Positions 1 to 9,841 of a DNA stretch of 64,000 bases are shown here, piece after piece. The position numbers and the translations under genes are program-made. Below the pieces are notes generated by a model, which worked only from the letters and a program-made list of their open reading frames with translations, was not told the DNA's origin and made no database searches. Source of the DNA: Entonaema liquescens (lineage: Eukaryota; Ascomycota; Sordariomycetes; Xylariales; Xylariaceae); contig CADCSX010000005.1 of assembly GCA_902805475.1 (NCBI GenBank), positions 2,739,501 to 2,803,500 of the forward strand, given 5' to 3'. Positions within the stretch are counted from its first letter, which is position 1; each line of letters opens with the position of its first letter.

Positions 1-562
1 CCTTTATAAGACCAATGTCTTGTGGTTCATACTGGAATTGGTCGTATGGAGATGAGTTGGCAATAGTAATAGACAGCCGGAGCAAACAGTCCAGTATATG
101 GCCAGCGTCTTTAAGGACTATATCAATAATAGGCTCTTCCGGCCCACCGTCACAAAGGAAGTAGCTAGCTACGTCCTCATCAGTTGAGTCTTTGGGCTTG
201 CCTTGGGGTGAAAACCCCTCAAATTCCCATTCACAAGCTTGATAACTATTAGTATCAAAATATCAGGTAGATGAGCACTTCAGGGACTATCCAAACTAAC
301 CTTCTTTGACCAAGCTATGGAGTTGCTCTAAGAGAGAGATAACATGTTTTCGAAGAGATGTAGCGGCACGGAGGCGATAATCTAGTAAATAGCCCTCAAA
401 TCGGCCATATGACCCCAGACTTTTAGCCCATAAATGGAATCTTGCTGATTGAGACCGTACAAGCACCATTTGAGTTAGACTTAGCTGCACTGAGTAAGCC
501 AGAGCCCTAAAGGAATGTAGAATCGGAGAAATCATGTTTGAAATTTGATGCTCATCCGCCAT
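1..562 (-). CDS. N-terminal part of a fungal STAND/zinc-finger-type regulatory protein (3' end outside window)
   Basis: Seen: ATG at 562-560. Exon 1 (301-562) ends at a GTTAGT donor, and after a 63-nt intron (238-300) exon 2 (1-237) stays open to the window edge, giving about 166 residues. The start has a helix-rich segment with LWAKSLG near residue 46 and LRKHVISLLEQL near residue 70; exon 2 carries the CLLRLSI segment. Family knowledge: this arrangement (short helical domain, acidic linker, CLLRLS[IV]xI followed by P/SPxDxF) begins many uncharacterised Pezizomycotina proteins that go on into C2H2 zinc fingers, ankyrin repeats or kinase-like regions. None of that part is visible here, so the effector end is unknown. 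It is divergent from the DUF7580 gene at 899. Confidence is good that it is a gene, modest about its class. Confidence 0.6.
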
Positions 563-898
563 TTGACTGCAAGGTGCTTCTTGACCATTGGGATTCTAAT
601 CGTAACTATATTTGGCGTACCTAGCTGCGGCGTCATATCTAGAGTCTCCGGATATTTGAATTTTAATTGTAATAAACCATCGTTGATATGCTCTTAGTAC
701 TAGCCAATGGATTGTGCTTCCCATCGCTCGCCCCCGCACGTAGCCTCGCAGCCAGCACGGTCGAAAGTGTCACAAAGGGGCCGCTACACGTGATATTATA
801 TTTCAATCTCTGGTTTTACACAAGCGGGGTTCAGAGCCTTCTTAGATCCTGCAAAAGGTCTCTTGTCTATTAACCGCTTGGACGAGTCGAGCCCAGCG
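563..898. other. Divergent intergenic region between two STAND-associated genes
   Basis: 336 bp separating the start codons of the leftward gene (562) and the rightward DUF7580 gene (899). It must hold both promoters if both start codons are right. No clear palindromic operator or TATA box was seen. Confidence 0.4.
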
Positions 899-2829
899 AT
901 GTCAGGTCTAGAGGTAGCCGGGCTTGTCCTTGGGGCTCTTCCATTGGCGATAAAGGCAGTACGGCTGTACAAGTCCATGTTCTCAACGATGAGACGTGTT
1001 ATATATGAGCTTAATTGTCTTGAACGGGACCTCGAAACAGAATATGTCCGGCTCCAAAATGTATGCGAAGCTCTTCTCGACGGAATAGCACCACCATCAA
1101 AGATTGACGCCATGATCAATGATCCGTTCGGTGATGAATGGAAGGGTTATTCAGACGAGATAAGTATACGACTCTGGAAGTCAAGGAGTATTTTTGAATC
1201 GCATGTTTTTGAGATGTCATCAGCAACAAAAGAGTTGAAGGAGAAACTTGACATCCAAATGGATGGCCACGTAAGTATTATATTACCAGGCTTATAGAGT
1301 CAGAGTACGATCTATTAATTATTTTATACTAGACAAGGCTAACAGATCGGCTATCGATTATTCAAGAGCTGAAGAAGGGTGTGTCGTTTACGTTGAGGAA
1401 AAAGGACTACGAAGATGCATTGTCTCGTATAAAAGCTGGCAATTCGGTTCTTCAGAGTCTTACTATGCAAAACCATGGCTTAGAGCCGTCCAGGAGGCGT
1501 CGTTCCCAAGCACAAGTCACAGTGCTTCTTCGAAAAGTATCATCAAGCTTATATAAAGCCATCTCTAGCATTCTGCCATGTGGTTGTGCTGAAGAGCATA
1601 ACTTAGCCCTCGAGCTTAAACACAGGGCGATTACCTTTGCTCCTGACGATGTCGAAGAGAAAGTCGCGAACAAATTCATCTTTGATATCGCGATAAACTC
1701 GGATGGCAATTTCGGCGTTGAAGGCGATGATTATATGACTACTGCAGCTATCACGGGACAGAAAATAATGCGATGGAATAGTCTAGAGTTTAAACCCGTG
1801 GGCTACAGTAGCTTGCAAAACCCTGTATCTACTATTCCGACATCTAGTTTGACGCAGCCTTCTGGAAAGAGTCTCGATGGTACTTCTACAAAAAAGACCG
1901 TCACTTCCGAAGCGGCCATCAAATCAACCTCAACAAAAGTCCTAGAGAAGCAAGTCGAAAATTTAACTATCGGGCCGATAATACGGAGTTCTCTACCCGA
2001 GAAACCTACCAGCCTTTGCCATGTTTTGCAAGCAAAGTTTAGCAAGACTTTACCATATTTCGGATTTGTTCAGCACGAAGGGAACAAATTTGGGTTCGGT
2101 ACTTCGCGCATACCCCTGAACGTCCAGAGAAAAATTACACTTCGGCAGGTCATCGATGGAAGCCAAATAAACCTGCCGCCATTCTATTACCCTGAAAGGA
2201 TTCAGATAGCGCTGGCTCTTTCAACCAGCGTGTTGCACTTATATGACACGCCGTGGCTAGCAGGAGTTGTTAAATTAGATGATGTTGCCTTCTTCCAGAG
2301 CACTGGTCCCAGAGGCCCCCGTGCTTATAACCCATACCGTCCCTTTGTTATGAAAAGGAACACTGTGGGGGATGTACGCACAATCGCTCCAAAAGGCAAA
2401 TCGCCAATGCCCCCAGAGTTCATCAACTACGATATGCTGTCGTTAGGGGCTTTGCTTATACAACTTATTATCGGAAGGGTAGTCGATGAACTTTCCATTA
2501 CGGATAACATGGACATGAACTCGGTTATTTCTAAGCGAGAAATTTGCAGCCGACTGGCGGATGACGTTTTGGAGAACGGTGGCATGAATTATCTAGCAGT
2601 GGTTAAGTGGTGCCTTGAGAATGTCCACAATGCGGCGAACTTGCGGAGCGACAGCTTTTGCCAGGATTTCTTCGAGGCTGTTATTGTCAGGCTAAAAGAA
2701 GACGTGAACATATTAGACACGAACAGCCATGAACCGCACCATGGCTTTACGATAACTGTTTCATATGAGACACTTCCTGACATGCCCCCTCAGGCAGTAG
2801 AAATAATTAATGGCCGGTCTTGGCGCTGA
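899..2829 (+). CDS. DUF7580 domain protein (fungal NLR/HET-associated, kinase-like fold without catalytic motifs)
   Basis: Exons 899-1270 and 1333-2829 join in phase 0 (622 residues). The intron is a 62-nt GTAAGT...CTAG. The start is the ATG at 899, because the N-terminal segment MSGLEVAGLVLGALPLAIKA is the usual beginning of this family; the upstream in-frame codons lack an ATG. Residues 1-200 are helical, followed by a Ser/Thr-rich linker. The C-terminal part shows the DUF7580 signatures: a STSVLHLYDTPWLA-like segment, a PPEFINYDMLSLGALLIQLI segment and a terminal WCLENVHNAANLRSDSF segment. Family knowledge: these proteins resemble degraded kinase domains found beside fungal heterokaryon-incompatibility and NLR-like genes; their function is unproven. 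Odd: the last 11 codons lie in one arm of a perfect inverted repeat, and the stop lies in its loop, so the native C-terminus may have been replaced. Confidence 0.75.
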
Positions 2830-2870
2830 ATCTGGTGCCAAGACCGGCCATTAATTATTTCTACTGCCTG
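2791..2870. repeat. Perfect 34-bp inverted repeat with 12-nt loop over the DUF7580 stop codon
   Basis: Left arm 2791-2824 and right arm 2837-2870 are exact reverse complements, starting CAGGCAGTAG and ending CTACTGCCTG. The spacer 2825-2836 holds the TGA stop (2827-2829). In RNA this would form a very stable hairpin across the end of the reading frame. It may come from template switching during replication or from a fold-back artefact of sequencing. Confidence 0.95.
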
Positions 2871-4043
2871 CCCCTTTACTTCATCAAACATGATGAAACG
2901 CATGATATTATGCAAGAATTCTGTGTAGGTTGACTCGTCAGAAAGGCGTCAAAATACATGGCGCACTTCCACTAAGATTTATGCTGGTAGGTGCGCCACC
3001 TTTTTTGACGTCCTTCTGCTCGTCGGGTTTGAATTGAGTTGATAATATAAAGAGCTTCATAGTAATGATGAATTACCTTGATATAGGATTTATCTGATCG
3101 CACTAACAATGAGAAATTGTCGAGTCTTACGTGTAGGTAGGTACATAACTACCAATCAATCTATAATACTTAATTGGTATCCTTGCACTACTGCCCGAGC
3201 TCCTTGACCTCCTACTCCTCCACAAACGTCCAAATAATACCATTTTGATACTTCAAAAACCTTGACGTCGGAAATTATTTCACTACTCGGAGTTAAAACT
3301 TTGGTGTTGGCGATAGCATTTACCTTTTTTAACACGAATCTTTAGATTTGCGGGGCTTAAAGCTCGAATAGCGGCGATAAATCTAGCATAGTTTTCATTT
3401 TCATAGCTGGTAATGCGGAGTTTGACCATCCTAGATAGTTACCGGTGATAAATCTTATATCCTCCCTAGATCATTACTATATAATATCTCACGCGGCTTT
3501 CACAGGGGTGTTCTCCGAGCCACCATATGTAGTATTCTATTATCTCTCGTAACGCTCTTGTAAGGTATACCGACTATGATGACAAACGTAGGGTCAAATT
3601 TATTTATCCGATAGAAGTAGTACATAAATTCTAGAGCACGTTATACTAGTTACTCTTTTGTAACACATCGTATGGAGTTGCTGATGGTTACCCCTATTTA
3701 TTTACTTCATTTCACGATCGTAGATATTAGGGATAAAAGATATGTAGGTACCTAAGTAGTAGCGCATAATATGATTTGACGAAATAACCCTGGTAATATC
3801 ATTCTATAACTTTGAATAGTTTGCAGAAGCATCTTGAAGAGACATGATCGAAAAGTAGGAACTGATGCATGATAACTTACCAGAGAAATGTTGAATATAT
3901 CCGATCATCGCCGGCTGAGGCAGAACGACTATTTCTTTATATAAAACACTTAAATCTACGACTAAAAAGTTTAAGCATATCCTCATAGTTGATTCTCTCA
4001 TTACTTCCTTAATCTTAACTCAAGTCTCATCTCGAATTTCACC
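2871..4043. other. Intergenic region, no gene seen
   Basis: AT-rich and without a convincing coding segment on either strand. Apart from the imperfect inverted repeat it carries scattered TAGGTAGGTA and GGTACCTAAG words. The last 100 bp should hold the promoter of the oxidoreductase. Confidence 0.5.
2938..3017. repeat. Imperfect inverted repeat of about 28 bp
   Basis: The arm at 2938-2965 (CAGAAAGGCGTCAAAATACA and on) and the arm at 2991-3017 are near reverse complements with a few mismatches and a one-base bulge; the loop is about 25 nt. It lies only 70 bp beyond the perfect repeat. It could be a small degenerate hairpin element or chance; no flanking duplication was recognised. Confidence 0.6.
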
Positions 4044-5162
4044 ATGGCATCCGACATTCCCACTGAACACCGCGCCCTTGTGCTCGAAGCCATTGGCGAA
4101 GATTTACAGGTTAAGAACATCCCGACTCCTCGGCCCGGCCTAGGTAAGGTCATTGTCCGCATAACCGCGGCCGGTATACTTTCTTACCATCGCGAGATCT
4201 TCAGCGGCTCTCGTTTATACAACTTCCCTAAGCCGATAGTAGGCGGCATCAGCGCCATCGGCCGCGTCGTCGCCGTCGGGGCTGATGCGACTGCTCTAAA
4301 GCCCGGCCAGCTCGTGTATGTCGACTGCGTGATCCGCTCGCGCGACAACCCCAGCGACATGTACCTCGTTGCCGTCCACGAGGGCGTGACAGACGGCAGC
4401 AGGAAGCTGATTCGCGACGTGTGGCGTAACGGGTGCTTCGCCGAGTACGCCGAAGCACCACTTGAGAATTGCTTCGCTCTCGACGAGAACAGACTGTGCG
4501 GTGAGTTGGGCTACACGGTCCCGGATATCTCGTACATCTGCCACATGCTTGTCGGGTTCGGAGGACTACGGGATATCGACCTCAAACCCGGTGAGACTGT
4601 CATTATTTGCCCGGCCACTGGCGGTTTCGGCGGCGCGGCTGTCCAAGTTGCTATTGGGATGGGCGCGAGAGTCATTGCTTTTGGACGGAACGAGAAGGAA
4701 TTGGCTAGGGTCAAGGAGCATGTGCTAAGAGGCACACCGAACGCAAGTATTGAGACGGTGAAAATGACTGGAGACGAGATGACGGATGCCGCTGCACTGA
4801 AAGCATTTGGTACCGCTGACGCCGTCTTGGACTTCACGCCGCCGCAGGCATCCCAGTCTCAGCATATTAAGAGTGCCACCTGGGCTCTCCGCCGTGGCGG
4901 GCGTGTTAGCTTATTAATGGGTTGGAATCACGATCCCATGAACGCTGCCGTTGTCGTGGGCATGGATATTACCATGAAGGGAAAGTTCATGTATCACCGA
5001 GATGATATTGTTTTATTCCTTAAGATGCTGGAAAGGGGCTTGTTCCCTAGGGGGAAGAATTTCGTGGAAACGAAGCTCTTTAAGTTGGAGGATTGGGATG
5101 AGGCATTTGACGTGGCGGCAAAGCACGCTGGGATTGGAAAATTCGTGGCGTTTACCCTTTAG
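4044..5162 (+). CDS. Zinc-free MDR-family alcohol dehydrogenase/quinone oxidoreductase-like protein
   Basis: Single-exon gene of 372 residues with a good start context (CACCATGGC). The N-terminal GroES-like domain runs to about residue 150. A Rossmann fold follows, with the dinucleotide-binding loop PATGGFGGAAVQVA near residue 190. Known family: medium-chain dehydrogenases/reductases using NAD(P)H. Seen here: neither the catalytic zinc Cys/His pair nor the four-Cys structural zinc lobe is present, so a quinone-reductase or enoyl-reductase-like activity is more likely than a zinc alcohol dehydrogenase. The substrate is unknown. No biosynthetic neighbours were seen, so it looks like a stand-alone cytosolic enzyme. 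Confidence 0.85.
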   Translation: MASDIPTEHRALVLEAIGEDLQVKNIPTPRPGLGKVIVRITAAGILSYHREIFSGSRLYNFPKPIVGGISAIGRVVAVGADATALKPGQLVYVDCVIRSRDNPSDMYLVAVHEGVTDGSRKLIRDVWRNGCFAEYAEAPLENCFALDENRLCGELGYTVPDISYICHMLVGFGGLRDIDLKPGETVIICPATGGFGGAAVQVAIGMGARVIAFGRNEKELARVKEHVLRGTPNASIETVKMTGDEMTDAAALKAFGTADAVLDFTPPQASQSQHIKSATWALRRGGRVSLLMGWNHDPMNAAVVVGMDITMKGKFMYHRDDIVLFLKMLERGLFPRGKNFVETKLFKLEDWDEAFDVAAKHAGIGKFVAFTL

Positions 5163-6652
5163 GATTGTGTCGATATTGCTATGAGGACCGACTCAAGATA
5201 CGAAAGAAGGGACAAATAGGTAAATTGATAGAGTCGGTACAGATGAATTGTAGGTAAATATGTCTCCTCTCTTCATGATTGGTTAACTGTCAGGGATCTC
5301 ACTTGAGACTCCCTTAAAACAAAGAGGTTGTTTTGTATGTATAGATCTGACTTCAGAGCTACCGTAGTTAGAGTTCCGTGTGGAACAGCGAAGTTGTGTC
5401 CTCACCTTCTGGTTTGCCACGTGACAATAACGCTTCTATGCGATGGCAGTATCGAACACATACCTAAATGAGGCGATCTATTGTTTAACTCAATTTTATT
5501 TGTGGATGGGCGCTGAATAGGCGGGGCCGCCTGATTAATGCAAGATGCAAGATTCAATCTCGATTAGAAGTAGTATTGATATAACGAGACCAAACATCTG
5601 ATATCTGAGGTGATGTGGTTCGTGCCTAACAATATACCTTATTGAAGATAATAAGTACCTAGGTACACATGTACCACCGGGTAGCTTCTAGTTGAGGGCA
5701 TCTGGATATTTTATTAGCATAAATGTGGCAACTATAATGTAGATTGTTGTGGGTGAAGGTCTATGTAGTTCATCAGCAACTAAGGGGGGTACTTAAAGTC
5801 TATAGAGGTACGTAAGTAAACCTGTGTAGTGCCACCTATAAGTACTTTATTGCAGTGTATAAGATACACCTATAAGTATATATTAATATGTAAATTTTTA
5901 AATCCCTATCGACTTCAATATTTACACCCTCCTGCTATAATATCTTCTACCTACACGCTGGTGGATCCGGACTTGAGCCCCATCACCGCCGAAACGCCAG
6001 TAAGAAACGGAATCCCACATCTCCACTTGACCGAATAAACTAGTGGAGGCCTCAAAAGCTATGTCTTCGTCGCTTCCTTTGCTCTTGGCAGAGACAACTA
6101 TGCTTCCAGCTGGAAGCTGATGTATTAAGACGTGGCAGTAACACAGACCCTATCGCGAGTTTTAAGCCCCTCGACCACGTAGTGCACAATTTATACAAGA
6201 GTTATGATTCGTGACTTGTGTGCCCGACATATTTTCCCTCCCGTGTGGATCGCCGCTCGTCTATCGAATAGATCAAGCATCTGGCAGCGGGATCAACCCT
6301 ATCTCGACCTTATCTTACACGCAGGTCAACAAGTTTTTCTTACTTTCTATACTTAGGCCTCGTGTTGGTCAGCGACCCATGCATAACTGTGCAATGAAGA
6401 ATAAGGCTACGTTTATACCACTTCGTGAATCGCTCAACGTGTAATTCGGGGCGTTAGATAGCCTCGTTGAGTTGTATAGCTAACCTTGATAATCGGCCCT
6501 TTGACGTCTACTACTAACATCAAAACTAATATATTTCGCTGCAAGATGAAGATACAAGGGAAACCGGCCACAACAGAAAATTCGTCGATATCGTTATCAT
6601 TAATTCTTAATATTGACACTTGCTACAAGTATCGCTTAGAGCTGACGCCATC
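5163..6652. other. Intergenic region, no gene seen
   Basis: 1.5 kb with only short open frames that lack codon structure or recognisable motifs. It includes TACCTAGGTA near 5658 and A/T-rich stretches. Confidence 0.5.
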
Positions 6653-7766
6653 ATGAAGCTCTTAAGACTTGGGCTCCTTGCCTCCAGCGTTGGACTCCCC
6701 TTCGCGCTCGGGGAGATCCGCCGCGACCTCAACAAGAGGAACGTCGAGATAGCCCAGATCGACCATGACAGCCGCATCGACCAAAGAAGTCAAGAGATTC
6801 TTTTCAAAGAAGCCGGTTCCGACTTCGAAGATGTTTTCCGATGCGTGAAGAGCACTGGAAAGCGCCTCACATTCAGCGCAGACCAGGTATTCGTGGCTTG
6901 CTGCGCGCCTGGTCAAAGGCTTCTCGGAACCCCTGATACTGCATTTGACTGCTGTGCCGACGGCCACGATTTAGTTGGGAGCGACCAGACCGGCTACCGA
7001 TGCTGTCCGATAGGCCAGTCATACGATGGCGTTCGATGCGGCTGGGTTTGCGGTAACGGAAAGATTATGGTGGACGGCCAGTGTGTCTGCCCGGTAGGAA
7101 CTACGCCTACTGCGGACGGTGGCTGTAGAGGACCAATAGGTTGCGACTCAGGCATCACTACCGGTACGTGCCAATAATTTATTAACTCTTTTACTATAGT
7201 CATGGAGGAACCTAACGGACCCGACAGGAAAATGCTACGTCTTTAGAATGGAAAACGGCCACACATTTGGTTACGACAGTGGGCAACTATATTACAGCGC
7301 AGCCGACCACTCTAACCAACATCGTCTCGGGCGGTTCAAGATCTGCGGCAACGAAGCCTGTACCATAGGCCGCAGTGTAAATCCCAACGACCCAGTACGC
7401 ATCAAAGACGTCCAAGGGACCGCGGCCCAGAGCTCAGAAAGCCAAGGTAGTCAGTGGCTTAACGGGGCATCAGACGGAAGCCACATCGGCAGGACCCCTA
7501 TATACGGCGATTCTGGGGTGTTCACGCTTACGAAATGGTCTTGTGGCAAGTACTGTCTTGGAGGCTTCGGGAAGGGAATCAGCTACGCGTGTCCGAGCGA
7601 GACCCCTTCGATCACGTTTACTCTGGACAGACAGGCCTGTACGCCTATCGAGATTATCGAAGTGCCCTGCGATATTCATAAGGTTGAGAATAATTGTATG
7701 TGGGAGAAGGTGCCGGGAAGCTGTGGCCCTGGAGATAGCAACAGCTGCCGCTGTTCAAAGAGTTAA
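6653..7766 (+). CDS. Secreted cysteine-rich protein of unknown function
   Basis: Exons 6653-7163 and 7228-7766 (349 residues). The acceptor at 7226-7227 was chosen because it alone keeps the frame and has a CTAAC branch site 13 nt upstream; the nearer TATAG at 7198 would run into a stop. The N-terminus (MKLLRLGLLASSVGLPFALG) is a signal peptide and is followed by a likely KR processing site. The first half is rich in Cys pairs (CCAPGQ, DCCADG, RCCPIG) with an EGF-like CVCPVGTTPTADGGC segment. The second half carries the W-L-N-x-A-S-x-G-x-H-I-G-R-T-P and KYCLGGF segments. Inference: the second half belongs to a secreted domain family widespread in Sordariomycetes and without known function. 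Extracellular, possibly an effector or wall protein. Confidence 0.8.
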
Positions 7767-9296
7767 AGGTTTCACTTATGACGAATATAAAGGCATTCAT
7801 GAGTTGATTTTCAGGTTTATGATGCATTAGTGATTCATGGTTTGGAGTTTGGTTTGCTTGTTTGGTTGGGTTTGGGGTTCGGTTCTGTCAGGTTAGAAGC
7901 AACTAGGTAATCCAAATAACGAGCATACAACGAAGAATGTGTTCCTAGATGATTCAAATTCTCGCCTACTTAGATCCCCTTTGGAGACTATTAGTAGTAT
8001 ACAGATACTTTCGTATCATACAATTGTAAGTTACCTACGGCTTAGTAGCACCCTTTCTAAGTAACAAGGCATGATGGAGACTTATGATTTACTTATTTAT
8101 CTACCATACAAGATTCTCCCTAAGATAGTCTTAATAGATAGTGACTAGATGACATGTAACCCTAGTATGCAAGTGTGACTGTAACATATTGTTACAAGTT
8201 CAAGAAATAAAACAACTTGTTGAATATAACTTCTCATGGTATTACGCTTATCGCAATCCGAGAATTGGTAAAGACATCTCAAATAGTTAGCTAAGGTTCA
8301 AATTCAAAATACTAGGTACCTGTAAGTCAGCATAAAAGTATTTAATGCAGGAATAATTTGCTTTATAGACAATGGAACTAATTCTTTTTAAAACTTAGTT
8401 TAATATGATTGGCCAGAGCTATGTCAAGCAACTCTTTTCGTGGACCTGATGTACTTCGTACCTAAATCAATGCAGGTGTGCCGTTTATTCCGTGACAACT
8501 GCGTCAGCGCGGGGCTTCACCTCACACCTTTCGCTGAGCCCTACGGATTACGTCAGCTTCGCACCTTATAAATGTGTACTTAGGTACATTTATCCATGCA
8601 GGTACGTACCTAAATTGACTTGTATGACCTCATCTACATGTAGCTGACAACGCAACACGCGGCACACGACTGGTGATTTGGTTGGCCACAACTTTCCACG
8701 CGATTCTCAAAAGAACTAGACTAACAAACGCCCGCATCTTCAAGACACATGACATTGCTTTTTTTTCATTGCATTGGTTTGGTAGTGAAAGCCTAACAAG
8801 GTTGAAGCCATGTCCATATCGCAGATTCTGGGGTGATTGACCGATCCGCGGCAAGGGGTGAGTATTTATTCCTGTATATTTACACATAGGCTGTACGTGT
8901 GAGTATTTACATATACGTATGTACTATATACCAGGTATGTAGTATCCAGATCCTGATTTGTTGTGCCCAGTCAAACAATGTGATATGTTCCGTCCATGAG
9001 CCAAGGTGGCATTGGCTGTTTGTTCGGGACAAGGCACCCAACCTGAAAATGCCATGATGCTGGTCTGGACAACTCAGGTTACGTCGTCATACCCTAGAAG
9101 CCCAAGGTATGGTTCGGATCGAACAGGCCAAACTGATAATAAATACCTGGTTAGTTGCCTGGCAAATGTTTCACTTTGGCCTTTCTTCTCCATTGCCTGG
9201 CATAACCACCATAGACCGTTGGTCGAGCTTACTCTCCTCCCACTTATACAACAAGGAGCTATCTAGTAATACATAATCGCTCTACATACTATCAAG
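7767..9296. other. Intergenic region, no gene seen
   Basis: 1.5 kb, AT-rich. It contains TTAGGTAC and GCAGGTACGTACCTAAAT words near 8580-8620 but no supported coding segment. Confidence 0.5.
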
Positions 9297-9841
9297 ATGA
9301 TCTTAACAGATCTCTTCTCCATGATCCTCCGCCTAGCGGAGTTGGCATTTGGAGCTATTGTCGCCGGAATCAACGGACAGTACCTCCACGCTGTTAAGGA
9401 TACGGACAGTTGGGACCAGGGTCGTTTCATCTACACCGAAGTCGTAGCTGGCATCGCCATCTTCCTCTCTATCGTTTGGCTCTTCCCGTTCTCGGGCAGT
9501 TTCGTTCATTGGCCTGTCGACGTCATCATTTCCATTTGTTGGTTCGTTGCTTTTGGTTTGCTGGTTGATGTAAGTGAAACCACATAATCGCAATACAATT
9601 AGAAACAGGTAGATACTGATTTCTTGAGCAGTACCTCGATGGCGGGTGTGGATATGCCTTTGATTGGGGTAACGTTTCCTTCCGCCGCGGCGACCAGTGT
9701 GGCAAATGGAAAGCTATCATCGCATTCTCCTTCTTGTCTGCGATTTGCTGGCTCGTTTCAGCAATCGTCGGTATCGTCTGGGTTCGGGATCACGAGGCTC
9801 GGGTCTACCGTCGTCGCAGATGGCGTGGCTCCCGTGTCTAA
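9297..9841 (+). CDS. MARVEL-domain (membrane-associating) four-TM protein
   Basis: Exons 9297-9569 and 9632-9841, phase-0 intron with GTAAGT donor, 160 residues. Four hydrophobic segments are visible: residues about 10-30, 47-67, 72-92 and 115-140. Between TM3 and TM4 lies an extracytoplasmic loop with paired cysteines (GGCGYAFDWGN...DQCGKW), as in fungal membrane-associating proteins. The C-terminus is short and basic (RRRRWRGSR). Known family: MARVEL proteins act in membrane apposition and cargo sorting; the fungal members are mostly uncharacterised. Plasma membrane or secretory pathway location is inferred. The neighbours give no functional hint. Confidence 0.85.

Noticed and set aside
4249..4544. 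Leftward open frames inside the oxidoreductase
   Set aside because: Arg-rich shadows of a conserved coding exon.
7164..7199. 36-nt intron ending at TATAG in the secreted Cys-rich gene
   Set aside because: It would shift the frame into a stop; the 64-nt intron ending at 7227 has a branch site and restores the conserved second domain.
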